Notes: generated by a model not told the origin, from the letters alone. A stretch of 43,653 bases of DNA from Effusibacillus consociatus (GCF_042652925.1 NZ_JBHSHC010000053.1:1-43653), one strand, 5' to 3'; positions 1-8,340 are shown, numbered from the stretch's first letter. Program-made: numbers and translations.

Positions 1-840
1 ATCAATCCTCCTACGTATAGTATCGCTCTTATTTCGGAGGTTGTCCAACTTGATTACGGGGCTTAAGAGTTACGTTTATATGCGATGACTGGTTCATATA
101 AAGCACTTAATATTGGTAAAAAATGCGGAGAACATCTGCTTGCCAGTGCTAAACAACTTGATGTAGGTCTGGGATGGGCATTTGAAGAAGGCGGATTTGA
201 GCCAATTGCAGGACTTTCACACGGGGCTGCCGGAATTGCTTGGGCTTTAATTGAACTTTCATCTGTTACGGGAGATGCTCGTTTTTTGGAAGCAGCTCTC
301 AAATCGATTGATTTTGAAAGAACATTATTTAATCCGGTTGAGGGGAATTGGACTGATCTACGCTTTCAAGAAAAACGCGCTGAATTGGGTTTAGGAACCC
401 CTGTTCAATGGTGCCACGGAGCGGCAGGGATTACCCTTGGTAGGCTGATGGTATCGAAATATTACAGAGATCAAAACATTGAAGAAGAAATTCGGGTGGG
501 TCTTGATACAACAATTCGTGAGGGTTTTGGAGGAAGTCATTGTTTATGCCATGGAGATTTTGGCAACTTGGAAGTACTACTTATTGCTGCTAAGGTTTTA
601 AAGGATCAGAAGTTAAAGGATAAAGCATATGAGTACGGAACGAATACGTTGTTCGAAGCGCGAAGTAAGGGATGGTTTTGTGGGATTCCACAGGAAGAAG
701 AGACTCCCAGTTTAATGCTAGGGCTTTCTGGTATTGGGTTTGGCTTACTTCGTCTTTCCAACCCTGAGCGTGTACCTCCAGTCGTAGTTTTAGGAGCTCC
801 GCAACTAAAGGAGGAAAGGGTCCTTCGATTATGGATTTAA
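1..840 (+). pseudogene. lanM: LanM C-terminal cyclase domain, interrupted by an in-frame stop (5' end outside window)
   Basis: This is the C-terminal LanC-like domain of a class II lanthipeptide synthetase, which adds cysteine thiols to dehydrated Ser/Thr to form lanthionine rings. All three cyclase motifs are present after base 85: GLSHGAAG (active-site His), WCHGAAG (zinc Cys) and LCHGDFGN (zinc Cys-His). The end, LSGIGFGLLRL followed by NPERVPPVVVLG, is typical of LanM C-termini. The ATG at 85 is not a convincing start: it has no Shine-Dalgarno sequence, and family-like sequence (LRLYAMTG) lies just upstream in the same frame. Reading back in that frame meets TAA at 64-66, and before it an open stretch 1-63 ending LDYGA. 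Compared with LanM proteins, several residues of the GAAG-to-LRLY helix also seem to be missing, so a small deletion plus stop is likely. The stop codon overlaps the start of lanT by 10 bases. A full LanM is about 1000 residues; the dehydratase part is not in the window. Confidence 0.75.
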
Positions 841-3038
841 AAAGAGAGTCAATAAAACCAAAAGGATACTCTAAATGTTTACGGGTACCATTTATTGAAC
901 AGATGGAACAATCTGAATGTGGTTTATGTTGTCTGGCAATGGTTTTAGCCTACTACAAAAGGCATGTGTCTCTCTCGGAGTTACGTGAACGGGGGGGTGG
1001 GGGTCGTGATGGAACCAATCTACTTTCTTTGCGTAATATTGCTAATTCACTAGGGATGGAAAGTGAAGGCCGAAGGATTCCTTGGGATAGGCTTCATGAA
1101 ATTCGATTGCCTGCAATATTGCACTGGGATAAAAAACATTATGTCGTTTTGGAAAAGTTGAAATCCGGAAAGGCCTTGATTCTCGATCCGGCTGTTGGGA
1201 GAAGAATTATCAATATAGATGAGTTGAAGGAACTTTATTCTGGTGTTGTTCTTCTTTGTGTTCCAGGGTCAAATTTTGTTAGAAGCAAGTTGAAAAGTGT
1301 TTGGATACAATATTTAAAATTGTTGTTTAGTGAGCCTTGGTTAGTTATTTCACTTATCGTCTGGTCGTTGTGGATTCAATTTCTTACAATTTTAACTCCA
1401 ATGATCACTCAATATCTCGTTGATATGGTGATGATCCCAAAGGAAGTTGGTCTGTTGGGGGGGATCGCCGTTGGTATGGGATGTTTACTGGTTGCTCAGA
1501 TTTTTTTTACCTTTTTGCGAGCAAGATTTCTTGTCACGTTTCAAATTGCTCTAGATTGGCAACTAATGAGCCGGTTCTTTGGCCACTTATTAAGGTTGCC
1601 TTATCAGTTTTTTCAATTGAGAACAAGTGGGGATTTGATTTTAAGAGCCAACAGCAACATGATTGTTCGGGAGGTTCTGTCAACCCGGACCGTAACTGCT
1701 ATGTTAGATGGTGGACTCGTGCTCTTCTTCTTGTTCTACATGTTAAAGCAATCACCTATGATGACGAGTTGGATTGTAGCAATCGGTGCCTCGCAGGTAA
1801 CTATTCTGGCTGTTACAAACTCATGGTTAAAGCGTTTATCACAAGAAGAAATCCTCTGGCAGACGGCTGCAACGAGCTTTTTGACAGAGGTCTTACATGG
1901 AATTTCTTTGGTTAAGTCGGAAGGGGCCGAGCAACTGACTTATGACAGATGGTCGCAGTTGTTCCAAAACCAGTTAAAGGCTGCTCGTAAAAGAGGGTAT
2001 ATATCTGCTAATGTGGATACTATTATTAATACCCATAAATATGCAACACCGCTTTTATTGCTTTGGCTCGGGGCACAACAAGTTGTATCAGGACAGATGA
2101 CACTAGGGGCTATGTTTGCCTTCTATACATTGGCTCTTTCATTTCTTAATCCACTAACTTCCTTGGTGTCAACAATTAACCAGATGGTGATCGTTGGTGC
2201 GTATTTAAATCGAATTATGGATATTAACGAATCAAAGCCAGAACAGAATCAGAATGAAGTCATTAGACCAGAACGATTAGAAGGGAAAATTGAACTTCGA
2301 AACGTAAGCTTTCGATACCACAAATTTAGCCCTGAAGTGATCAGAAACGTGTCACTAACAGTTTTACCAGGACAAAAGATAGCACTTGTCGGTGCCTCAG
2401 GTTCAGGAAAAAGTACACTTGCAAGTCTGTTATTGGGTCTTTATATGCCAACTGAGGGGACTATTTTATATGATGGGCAGGACTTAAGCACCTTAGATAA
2501 ACCTGCACTCCGTAACCAGATAGGGGTTGTAATGCAGAATACGTTTCTTTTTAGCCGGTCCATTCGTCATAATATCGCGCTGCATGATCCGGAAATGCCA
2601 TTTGAGAGAATCGTCAAAGCAGCAAGCATCGCTGAAATTCATCATGAAATTATGAGACTGCCTATGAAGTATGAGACCGTCATTTCGGAGATGGGCTCGA
2701 ATATTTCTGGCGGTCAGAGACAAAGGATTGCCTTGGCGAGGGCACTGGCTCATCAACCAGCCATTCTTTTGCTTGATGAAGCGACAAGTGCTCTTGATAC
2801 AGTGACAGAAAAAAGGATTGATGAAAACTTATCCAACTTACATTGTACTCGAGTGGTCATTGCCCATAGATTGAGTACAATTATCAATTCTGATCTCATT
2901 ATTGTTGTTCATGATGGTCAAATTGTAGAGAAAGGTACTCACGAGGAATTAGTATGTTTAAATGAACGCTACGCTCGTTTTTACCAAACCAAAGTTCAGG
3001 AAGAGGAAGAAATAGAACGGAATTTGGAGGTAATGTGA
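831..3038 (+). CDS. lanT: LanT: bifunctional peptidase/ABC exporter for a double-glycine-type lanthipeptide
   Basis: This 735-residue membrane exporter cleaves the leader peptide and pumps out the mature lanthipeptide. The N-terminal C39 peptidase is intact: the catalytic Cys is C30 in QSECGLCCLAM, the His lies in HWDKKHYVVL, and the Asp in LDPAVGRR. A block of transmembrane helices (about residues 160-440) follows. The ATPase then has Walker A (GASGSGKST), the signature ISGGQRQRIALARAL, Walker B (LLLDEATSALD) and the H-loop (VIAHRLST). Length and domain order match bifunctional LanT/SunT-type proteins. The start overlaps the end of lanM, and a GGAAAGG-like ribosome site lies inside lanM. The stop overlaps the next gene (TGATG), so LanT, the thioredoxin-like protein and VKOR look translationally coupled. 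Confidence 0.93.
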   Translation: MDLKRESIKPKGYSKCLRVPFIEQMEQSECGLCCLAMVLAYYKRHVSLSELRERGGGGRDGTNLLSLRNIANSLGMESEGRRIPWDRLHEIRLPAILHWDKKHYVVLEKLKSGKALILDPAVGRRIINIDELKELYSGVVLLCVPGSNFVRSKLKSVWIQYLKLLFSEPWLVISLIVWSLWIQFLTILTPMITQYLVDMVMIPKEVGLLGGIAVGMGCLLVAQIFFTFLRARFLVTFQIALDWQLMSRFFGHLLRLPYQFFQLRTSGDLILRANSNMIVREVLSTRTVTAMLDGGLVLFFLFYMLKQSPMMTSWIVAIGASQVTILAVTNSWLKRLSQEEILWQTAATSFLTEVLHGISLVKSEGAEQLTYDRWSQLFQNQLKAARKRGYISANVDTIINTHKYATPLLLLWLGAQQVVSGQMTLGAMFAFYTLALSFLNPLTSLVSTINQMVIVGAYLNRIMDINESKPEQNQNEVIRPERLEGKIELRNVSFRYHKFSPEVIRNVSLTVLPGQKIALVGASGSGKSTLASLLLGLYMPTEGTILYDGQDLSTLDKPALRNQIGVVMQNTFLFSRSIRHNIALHDPEMPFERIVKAASIAEIHHEIMRLPMKYETVISEMGSNISGGQRQRIALARALAHQPAILLLDEATSALDTVTEKRIDENLSNLHCTRVVIAHRLSTIINSDLIIVVHDGQIVEKGTHEELVCLNERYARFYQTKVQEEEEIERNLEVM

Positions 3039-3562
3039 TGAAAAAGATTAAGAAATGGATTCTTCTTTTTATTGTGGCTGCTATTCCAATCGCAGGGATA
3101 TGGGCGGCGAAAAATCCCAAGATACTAGTGGAGGCATTCGTAGATTTAGGAGGATTAAAGAAAGGAGACATTTTTCCAACCATCTCTGGTCACGATGTTG
3201 AGGGGACGCCGCTAAGTTTCGACCTGTTTAAAGGAAAGAAATATATTGTGATGATGGGAAAAATAGATTGCGGCGTATGTCAAAGTAGTTATCCAACTTT
3301 GGAGAAGTGGAAAGAGAGGTATCCTGATATCCCTTTTGTGATGGTAGGCAAGGGAGGCAAGGAGGAATACGCAAAAGTAAAGCAGAAACATCACTTCCAG
3401 TTTCCAATTCTGGATGCAGATGAAGAAATTCAGGCTGCTTTGAAGATGAAAGTCTTTCCAGTATTCTACGTGGTTGATCAATCAGGGAAAGTAGCCAAAC
3501 GAATGAACGGATTTAATGCAGACGAATTTAACGATTTGATTAAGAAGGTGAGAGAATTATGA
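3038..3562 (+). CDS. Membrane-anchored thioredoxin-like (TlpA/Bdb-type) oxidoreductase
   Basis: This is a thioredoxin-fold protein of 174 residues. An N-terminal hydrophobic segment (about residues 6-25) anchors it on the outer face of the membrane. The active site is a CxxC (Cys-Gly-Val-Cys) in KIDCGVCQSSYP, and the cis-proline region is KVFPVFYVVD. The ATG at 3038 overlaps the lanT stop and sits behind GGAGG; a GTG at 3035 is an alternative start. Directly downstream is a VKOR-family protein, with overlapping stop and start. VKOR proteins reoxidise such thioredoxin-like partners, so the pair most likely makes disulfides outside the cell. In this operon the substrate is probably the exported lanthipeptide, which is inference. 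A reducing or isomerase role cannot be excluded. Confidence 0.85.
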   Translation: MKKIKKWILLFIVAAIPIAGIWAAKNPKILVEAFVDLGGLKKGDIFPTISGHDVEGTPLSFDLFKGKKYIVMMGKIDCGVCQSSYPTLEKWKERYPDIPFVMVGKGGKEEYAKVKQKHHFQFPILDADEEIQAALKMKVFPVFYVVDQSGKVAKRMNGFNADEFNDLIKKVREL

Positions 3563-4017
3563 TGCGTAAGAAAAGTCTCGTCCTAATCATTCAGGGATTG
3601 GCAGTTGTAGGGATTGTAATTTCTTTTTACTTGTTTCTGTCAAAGCTATCAAGTCAGTTTTTCTGTCCTGTTGGAGATTGTCAGACTGTAAATAACAGTG
3701 AATTTGCACAGATAGGGCCTATCCCAGTTTCTCTAATGGGAGTGTTCTTCTATATAGCAATTAGTGTATTGCTAGAGATTAAGAAACGTCTGGATAAGCG
3801 TGTCTTCGAACTCGTGGTTAGAAGCGTATTAATTGTTGGACTGCTTTTCTCCTTGTACCTCACGGTGGTTGAACTCGCAGTACTTCATGCAGTTTGTATG
3901 TGGTGTGTATTATCGTTTTTCCTTGTTATTTTGATGAATCTTTTATACTGGATTGATGCAATTAAAAAAAGATTATTAATTTCGGATAATGCGAAAAGAA
4001 TGTCAGAGCTTTTGTGA
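3559..4017 (+). CDS. VKOR-family disulfide-generating membrane protein
   Basis: This is a 152-residue polytopic protein of the vitamin K epoxide reductase family, which in bacteria transfers electrons from thioredoxin-like partners to quinone. About four hydrophobic helices are visible. The loop cysteines lie in FCPVGDCQTVNNSEFA, with the family Ser/Asn-containing stretch following, and the active CxxC is CMWC near residue 115. The start overlaps the stop of the thioredoxin-like gene (ATGATG around 3559-3564, ribosome site AAGGTGAG). It is the functional counterpart of BdbC/DsbB. Its place between lanT and lanFEG suggests dedication to the lanthipeptide. The next gene on this strand is separated from it by an insertion sequence. 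Confidence 0.88.
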   Translation: MMRKKSLVLIIQGLAVVGIVISFYLFLSKLSSQFFCPVGDCQTVNNSEFAQIGPIPVSLMGVFFYIAISVLLEIKKRLDKRVFELVVRSVLIVGLLFSLYLTVVELAVLHAVCMWCVLSFFLVILMNLLYWIDAIKKRLLISDNAKRMSELL

Positions 4018-4178
4018 ACTGGGCTCTTAAGGGGAACGGAATTAAACTATGGTTGACGGAGGAATTTAAGTCTGAAACCATCAGCTAACGCACAGAACAA
4101 AGTAAAAGAGCATGCCAAATAAGCCGTACACAAGACGACTAAATGGTAAATTATGTATTACTGATAGGAGGAAGGAAA

Positions 4179-5426
4179 TCAGGTTGCAACCGTCATAATT
4201 CGGTACCCCTGAGCTTGTGCCAATAAAATCGCTTGTTCTACCGTGATTTCACGGTTTACTGGACGAACATCGGATGTTTTATACAAATCGGGGTTGTAGG
4301 GTTCTTTATTCTTCAAGATATGGTAGATGGCCGTTAACAGCATTCGCGCAATCGCAATAATGGCGCGTTTGTGGCCTCTGCGCTTCTTCAGTTGCAAGTA
4401 ACGGTTTCGGATTTCGGGATGTTTCTCGCTTTTGACTACAGCGGTTGCACACTGTACCAAAAGGGGCTTGATGTAGCAGCCGGCTCTCGAAATCCTTACT
4501 GACTTTTTCTTGCCGGCACTCTCGTTGTTAGTGGGTGTTAGTCCTGCCCAGGAGCACAAATGTTTGGCTGTCGGGAACACGTCCATATTCACACCGATCT
4601 CCGAAACCACGGCAATGGCGGAAAACAGGTTTTTGAAGGACGGAACAGTCAAGATCAAGTTGATTTCTTCGGAGTAGGACTCGGCAAGGGAAAGAATAAT
4701 GGCTTCCAGGTCCGCTTTGCGGGATTCTAGGTCTTCGTAGTGTTGTTTAATGACCTTGATTGTTCCGGCTTGTTCTGGCGTAATCGCTCCTTCAATCGCG
4801 AGTTCCAATTCAGGAAGTTTCCCTTTCATGGAGCCGTGAATGAGCGGTTCGATGTCAAAAGACGTATCGAGCGGATTGTCCAGCAGCTTGTCAATGATAT
4901 TCATGGAGCTTTTGCCGAACGTATCGGAAACGACATTTCCAAGCTGAATGTTCGAAACCGTCAAGCTATTTTGGAGCCGATTTTTCTCACTCGACGAAAA
5001 GTTCGTCAGCTTAAAGCGGTAGCGCATCAGGTCGCGCAGCTGCCGGATCGGCAAGGGAGGCATAAAGCTTCCCGCAACAAGGTCGTGCTTGAACAGATCG
5101 GCAATCCATTGGGCGTCCTTTTTGTCCGTCTTCTTGCCGCGAATAGCCTTAACGTATTTGGGGTGAGCCAGCGTGATGTTGCAGGAATGTTCCAGAATGT
5201 TGAACACGGGAATCCAGTATTTCCCGGTGGATTCCATACAAACATCCTTGCAGTCATTCTCACAAAGCCACTGTGACAGCTCATTCAGTCCTTTGGTAAA
5301 GGCTGAAAAGCGATGGCGTTTGTAAGTTGTGACGCCTTGGCTGTTGGTGGAAGCGATACAGGCCACGATAAAGGTTTTGTGAACGTCAATTCCACAACAG
5401 ACGGGGTAGACAATTTTTAAAGCCAT
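4179..5426 (-). CDS. IS110-family transposase (DEDD recombinase)
   Basis: This is a transposase of about 415 residues. The N-terminal DEDD RuvC-like domain starts with CGIDVHKTFIVACIA, then MESTGKYW and GKKTDKKDAQWIADL. The C-terminal Tnp20 domain contains AGLTPTNNESAGKKK and RISRAGCYIKPLL, including the region of the catalytic serine. I prefer the start MALKIVYPV at 5426 because AAAGGAG lies just upstream; the ATG at 5444 overlaps that ribosome site. The frame is intact, so the element may be active. It lies opposite to the lanthipeptide operon and separates the VKOR gene from lanF. IS110 elements lack clear terminal inverted repeats, so I cannot place the ends. Confidence 0.93.
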   Translation of the reverse strand: MALKIVYPVCCGIDVHKTFIVACIASTNSQGVTTYKRHRFSAFTKGLNELSQWLCENDCKDVCMESTGKYWIPVFNILEHSCNITLAHPKYVKAIRGKKTDKKDAQWIADLFKHDLVAGSFMPPLPIRQLRDLMRYRFKLTNFSSSEKNRLQNSLTVSNIQLGNVVSDTFGKSSMNIIDKLLDNPLDTSFDIEPLIHGSMKGKLPELELAIEGAITPEQAGTIKVIKQHYEDLESRKADLEAIILSLAESYSEEINLILTVPSFKNLFSAIAVVSEIGVNMDVFPTAKHLCSWAGLTPTNNESAGKKKSVRISRAGCYIKPLLVQCATAVVKSEKHPEIRNRYLQLKKRRGHKRAIIAIARMLLTAIYHILKNKEPYNPDLYKTSDVRPVNREITVEQAILLAQAQGYRIMTVAT

Positions 5427-5661
5427 AGGGTATCTCCTTTCCATGATATACAGGGATAGTCAGCATTGACTGATTGCCCAGCTATAAACGAGTTGTTTAT
5501 ACAAAGATAAGTCTGCGTGCTCGAAGCGACACTTATTTGTGCTTGGAAAGGCAATCTACACATATAATCATGCGGTCACCTCATAAATGGGGCGGCCCAC
5601 TCACCTCCACGTGATTTGTAGTGTACTGGTATCCCTGTAACTTAAGAATATAAAAAAATCA
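5427..5661 (-). ncRNA. Possible IS110 left-end non-coding (bridge) RNA region
   Basis: These 235 bases lie directly upstream of the IS110 transposase start and contain no open frame. In IS110-subgroup elements this position encodes the structured bridge RNA that pairs with target and donor DNA. I did not derive the secondary structure or the recognition loops; the call rests on position only. Transcription would run on the minus strand toward the transposase. Confidence 0.35.
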
Positions 5662-5700
5662 CTCAAGGCTAAACGGTTTCATTCCGTTTTGTGCCTTGAG
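5662..5700 (+). promoter_or_regulatory. Two-tier hairpin immediately upstream of lanF
   Basis: CTCAAGGC (5662-5669) pairs perfectly with GCCTTGAG (5693-5700). Inside, AAACGG (5671-5676) pairs with CCGTTT (5684-5689) around a 7-base loop. No T-run follows. The hairpin ends a few bases before the AAAGGA ribosome site of lanF. It may be an attenuator-like leader, an mRNA-stabilising element, or part of the insertion sequence end. Confidence 0.5.
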
Positions 5701-5725
5701 CGAAGCGAAAGGAATGGCAATAATC

Positions 5726-6646
5726 ATGAACGAAGCTGTAGATGTTCTGATCCATACGAAAGATTTGACCAAAAAATTTGGACAACAGATTTCAGTTGAC
5801 CGTATAAACCTTGAGATAAGAAGAGGGCAGATTTATGGATTTCTTGGTCCGAATGGGGCTGGTAAGACCACAACTATTCGGATGCTACTTGGTTTGATGA
5901 AACCGTCGACGGGGAGTGTCCGTATTTTTGGTAAGTCTTTAGAGGAAGATCGGATTGAGATTTTGAGTAAGGTAGGTTCACTTGTGGAATCGCCTTCTTA
6001 TTATCGTAATCTTACCGGATATGAAAACCTTGAAGCGACCCGTCAGCTAATTGGAGCAAGCAAGTCAGAGATTGAGCGAGTTCTGGACATTGTTCGCTTA
6101 GAGGAAGTGGCACATCAACTTGTAAAGGGTTATTCGTTGGGGATGAGGCAGAGACTCGGAATCGCGTTGGCGCTTCTTGGAAATCCAGAATTACTGATCT
6201 TGGATGAACCAACCAACGGACTTGATCCGGCTGGAATTCATGAGATTCGAGAACTGATCAAAAGATTGCCACAGGAATATGGATTAACAGTTTTAATTTC
6301 AAGTCACAATCTTAATGAGATTGAATTGATTGCAACTCATGTTGGAATCATTCAGAAAGGAAAAATGATCTTTCAAGGAACGATCCAAGAATTACAAGAA
6401 CGCAGTCAGCCTGTCCTACAAATACAGGTTGATCAACCGGAGGAAGCCAGTCAATTTTTAAGGGAATCAGGAATTGCTGTTATCCGTCAAGGGGATGTTC
6501 TTCACATTGTAGGTCATGAAAAAGATGCGGGATCATTGAATAAAATACTTATTCACGCTGGATATGAAGTTTCACGCTTATATCTACAAACACGTTCCCT
6601 GGAAGATATTTTCCTCGAATTGACGGGTGGGGAGGGAACACTTTGA
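5726..6646 (+). CDS. lanF: LanF: lantibiotic immunity ABC transporter ATP-binding protein
   Basis: This is the ATPase of a LanFEG self-protection exporter that moves lanthipeptide away from the producer's membrane. It has Walker A (GPNGAGKTTT), signature YSLGMRQRLGIALAL and Walker B (LLILDEPTNGLDP). The Q-loop position reads LVESPSYY, so Glu replaces Gln; this E-loop is a known hallmark of LanF proteins. I chose the ATG at 5726 (about 306 residues) because AAAGGA lies 12 bases upstream; in-frame ATG 5714 and TTG 5696 are alternatives. The stop overlaps lanE (TGATG). Confidence 0.88.
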   Translation: MNEAVDVLIHTKDLTKKFGQQISVDRINLEIRRGQIYGFLGPNGAGKTTTIRMLLGLMKPSTGSVRIFGKSLEEDRIEILSKVGSLVESPSYYRNLTGYENLEATRQLIGASKSEIERVLDIVRLEEVAHQLVKGYSLGMRQRLGIALALLGNPELLILDEPTNGLDPAGIHEIRELIKRLPQEYGLTVLISSHNLNEIELIATHVGIIQKGKMIFQGTIQELQERSQPVLQIQVDQPEEASQFLRESGIAVIRQGDVLHIVGHEKDAGSLNKILIHAGYEVSRLYLQTRSLEDIFLELTGGEGTL

Positions 6647-7371
6647 TGAGTTTTTTCCGAGTGTTACAAGTTGAGTGTCTCAAATTGAAAAGAAGCAAAA
6701 TTTTCCTCCTTGTATTGCTAGGACCATTTCTGATTCTTTCTATGCAATTTCTCAATTTTACCCTTCGTTATAACCTTCTAGTTAAGCCGGGTAAATCTGA
6801 ATGGTGGGAATTTATTCAAGAAGTCGGGTCCTTTTGGGGCGTATTGGTTTTGCCAATAATTGTGGCGATTGTTGCAGGAATGATTAATGCTGTTGAGCAT
6901 TCAAGCAATGCTTGGAAGTATGTATTGACGATGCCGATAAAACGTCGAACAATTTATTTAGGGAAACTGCTATTAACGTTTCTTTTGTCAGTTAGCAGTT
7001 CCATAATTCTTACTATTGGTCTGGTTATAACCGGAAAGGCACTTGGATTCAAGGAAGCAATCCCTTGGGGCAAGATAGGAGAGCTTTTCTTGTATCCATT
7101 ACTTGGAATTATAGCAATCAGTGCAATTCAGGTATGGCTAAGTACCCGACTTCACAATTTTTCAATTGCTGTGGGAATAGGGATTGGAAGTGTTGTAATA
7201 TCTTTATTTATGTCGCAATCGATGTATACGCACTGGTTCCCTTGGGTTTATCCCTTCATGACAGCACCTATTGAAGATAATCAACCAACTTTTTATAGTA
7301 TTGTATCGGTATGTGTTGGGATTGCTATGACCTTATTAGGAATGTGGGAATTTGAAAGACGTGATGTTTAG
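6646..7371 (+). CDS. lanE: LanE: lantibiotic immunity ABC transporter permease
   Basis: This is a permease of about 241 residues with around six hydrophobic helices, of the MutE/EpiE/SpaE type. The N-terminus (VLQVECLKLKRSKIF) and the charged motif NAVEHSSNAWKYVLTMPIKR, with R/K-rich flanks, are typical of ABC-2-like lantibiotic immunity permeases. It starts at the ATG overlapping the lanF stop, with GGGGAGGGA eight bases upstream. It is paralogous to the next gene, sharing MEHSENSWKHLLALPIP-like sequence, and the two should form the heterodimeric channel with LanF. Confidence 0.87.
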   Translation: MSFFRVLQVECLKLKRSKIFLLVLLGPFLILSMQFLNFTLRYNLLVKPGKSEWWEFIQEVGSFWGVLVLPIIVAIVAGMINAVEHSSNAWKYVLTMPIKRRTIYLGKLLLTFLLSVSSSIILTIGLVITGKALGFKEAIPWGKIGELFLYPLLGIIAISAIQVWLSTRLHNFSIAVGIGIGSVVISLFMSQSMYTHWFPWVYPFMTAPIEDNQPTFYSIVSVCVGIAMTLLGMWEFERRDV

Positions 7372-7393
7372 CTAGAGGGGAGGAAATCAAGTA

Positions 7394-8137
7394 ATGATAC
7401 GCTTTATACGTGCTCTCAAAGTAGAATTTTTCAAGTTAAAACGATCTTTTGCGTGGTGGTTTGTGATTCTAGCTCCTTTACTCATGGTATTAAATGGAGC
7501 CAGTAACTTCAACCGGTTTCAATCTCTTTTCCTTGCTGGAGGAGGTGCTTGGCTGAAACTTCAAGTACAAATAGTTTTGTGGTACAGCATCTTATTACTG
7601 CCGCTGTCAATTGGGGTACTGAGTATGTTACTTAATAGAATGGAGCACTCAGAAAACTCTTGGAAACATCTCTTGGCATTACCGATACCACGAAGTATTG
7701 TATATCTAGCAAAGTTGACAAATCAGTTGATTTTAACAGGAATTTCACTTTTAATTCTGGCTATTGGTATTTTTGTTTCCGGTTTTATGTTGGGGATTTC
7801 AGATCCAGTACCATACTCCTCGATTTTAAAAGGTATTGTCACTGGATGGGTAGCTTGTTGGCCTATCGTTGCGATTCAATTTTGGTTAAGTATTCGATTT
7901 CCGGGAATCGGAGTACCAATGGGGTTTAGTGCGGCCACCGCGATTTCAGGAGTGTTATTAACACAGTCGAAGTACGGGAAGTTTTATTTATGGTCGTATC
8001 CAGCATTGAGCATGCTTCCATCCGACCAAGGAATACAAGTTCTTACCTCTATTTATCTATTCGTTGTTTCTCTTGGGATGTTTGTTGTTTGTACATCATT
8101 TGGACTCTGGGAGTTTAATGGACGGGATATTCAATAA
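7394..8137 (+). CDS. lanG: LanG: lantibiotic immunity ABC transporter permease
   Basis: This is the second permease of the LanFEG complex, 247 residues, with about six hydrophobic helices. It shares with LanE the N-terminal RALKVEFFKLKRSFAWW pattern and the RMEHSENSWKHLLALPIPR motif, and it ends in FGLWEFNGRDIQ much as LanE ends in LGMWEFERRDV. The start is ATG 7394 behind GAGGGGAGGAAA, 22 bases after lanE. It is the last gene of the lanthipeptide island seen here. Confidence 0.87.
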   Translation: MIRFIRALKVEFFKLKRSFAWWFVILAPLLMVLNGASNFNRFQSLFLAGGGAWLKLQVQIVLWYSILLLPLSIGVLSMLLNRMEHSENSWKHLLALPIPRSIVYLAKLTNQLILTGISLLILAIGIFVSGFMLGISDPVPYSSILKGIVTGWVACWPIVAIQFWLSIRFPGIGVPMGFSAATAISGVLLTQSKYGKFYLWSYPALSMLPSDQGIQVLTSIYLFVVSLGMFVVCTSFGLWEFNGRDIQ

Positions 8138-8305
8138 GTAAGAGACTTTTGTAACTTGGCGTATATGAACAAGAAGTTACTTGTAGGCACATATCAGGTG
8201 TGCTGGTGGCCTTGCCGTTGCAGTGCCCTATGGTGAAACCCCCAGACTCAGACACAAACTCCAATCAACTCATGCACCTAACCCCGGAGACAAATCCCGC
8301 CGAAA
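8138..8305. other. Gene-free segment after the lanthipeptide island
   Basis: No plausible gene is visible between lanG and the following terminator. GTAACTT (8151-8157) and AAGTTAC (8174-8180) form an inverted repeat that could fold just after the lanG stop. The rest, from about 8185, is a GC-richer stretch with no recognised motif. It could be the right junction of the island, but no duplicated boundary was found. Confidence 0.4.
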
Positions 8306-8340
8306 AGCCTATTCCTTTGCGAATGGGCTTCTAGTTTTCT
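8306..8340 (+). terminator. Rho-independent terminator
   Basis: AGCCTATTC (8306-8314) pairs with GAATGGGCT (8321-8329), with one G-T pair, followed by a T-rich tail (TCTAGTTTTCT). It would end transcription from the lanFEG side before the SDR gene. Confidence 0.65.

Larger units (their letters stand above)
4018..5725. mobile_element. IS110-family insertion sequence region (ends not resolved)
   Basis: The region between the VKOR stop and the lanF start contains one IS110-family transposase gene and non-coding flanks: about 160 bases at 4018-4178 and about 300 bases at 5427-5725. The longer flank lies upstream of the transposase start, as in IS110-subgroup elements whose left end carries the non-coding (bridge) RNA. 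No target duplication or terminal inverted repeat was found, which fits the family. The coordinates are the maximal interval, not the true element ends. Confidence 0.6.

Noticed and set aside
4014..4088. 24-codon frame from GTG overlapping the VKOR stop
   Set aside because: It is coupled by position but has no family resemblance and no cysteines for a lanthipeptide precursor; probably chance or a fragment cut by the insertion sequence.
4740..5276. Plus-strand open frame of 178 codons inside the IS110 element
   Set aside because: It is antisense to the transposase, whose frame carries all family motifs.
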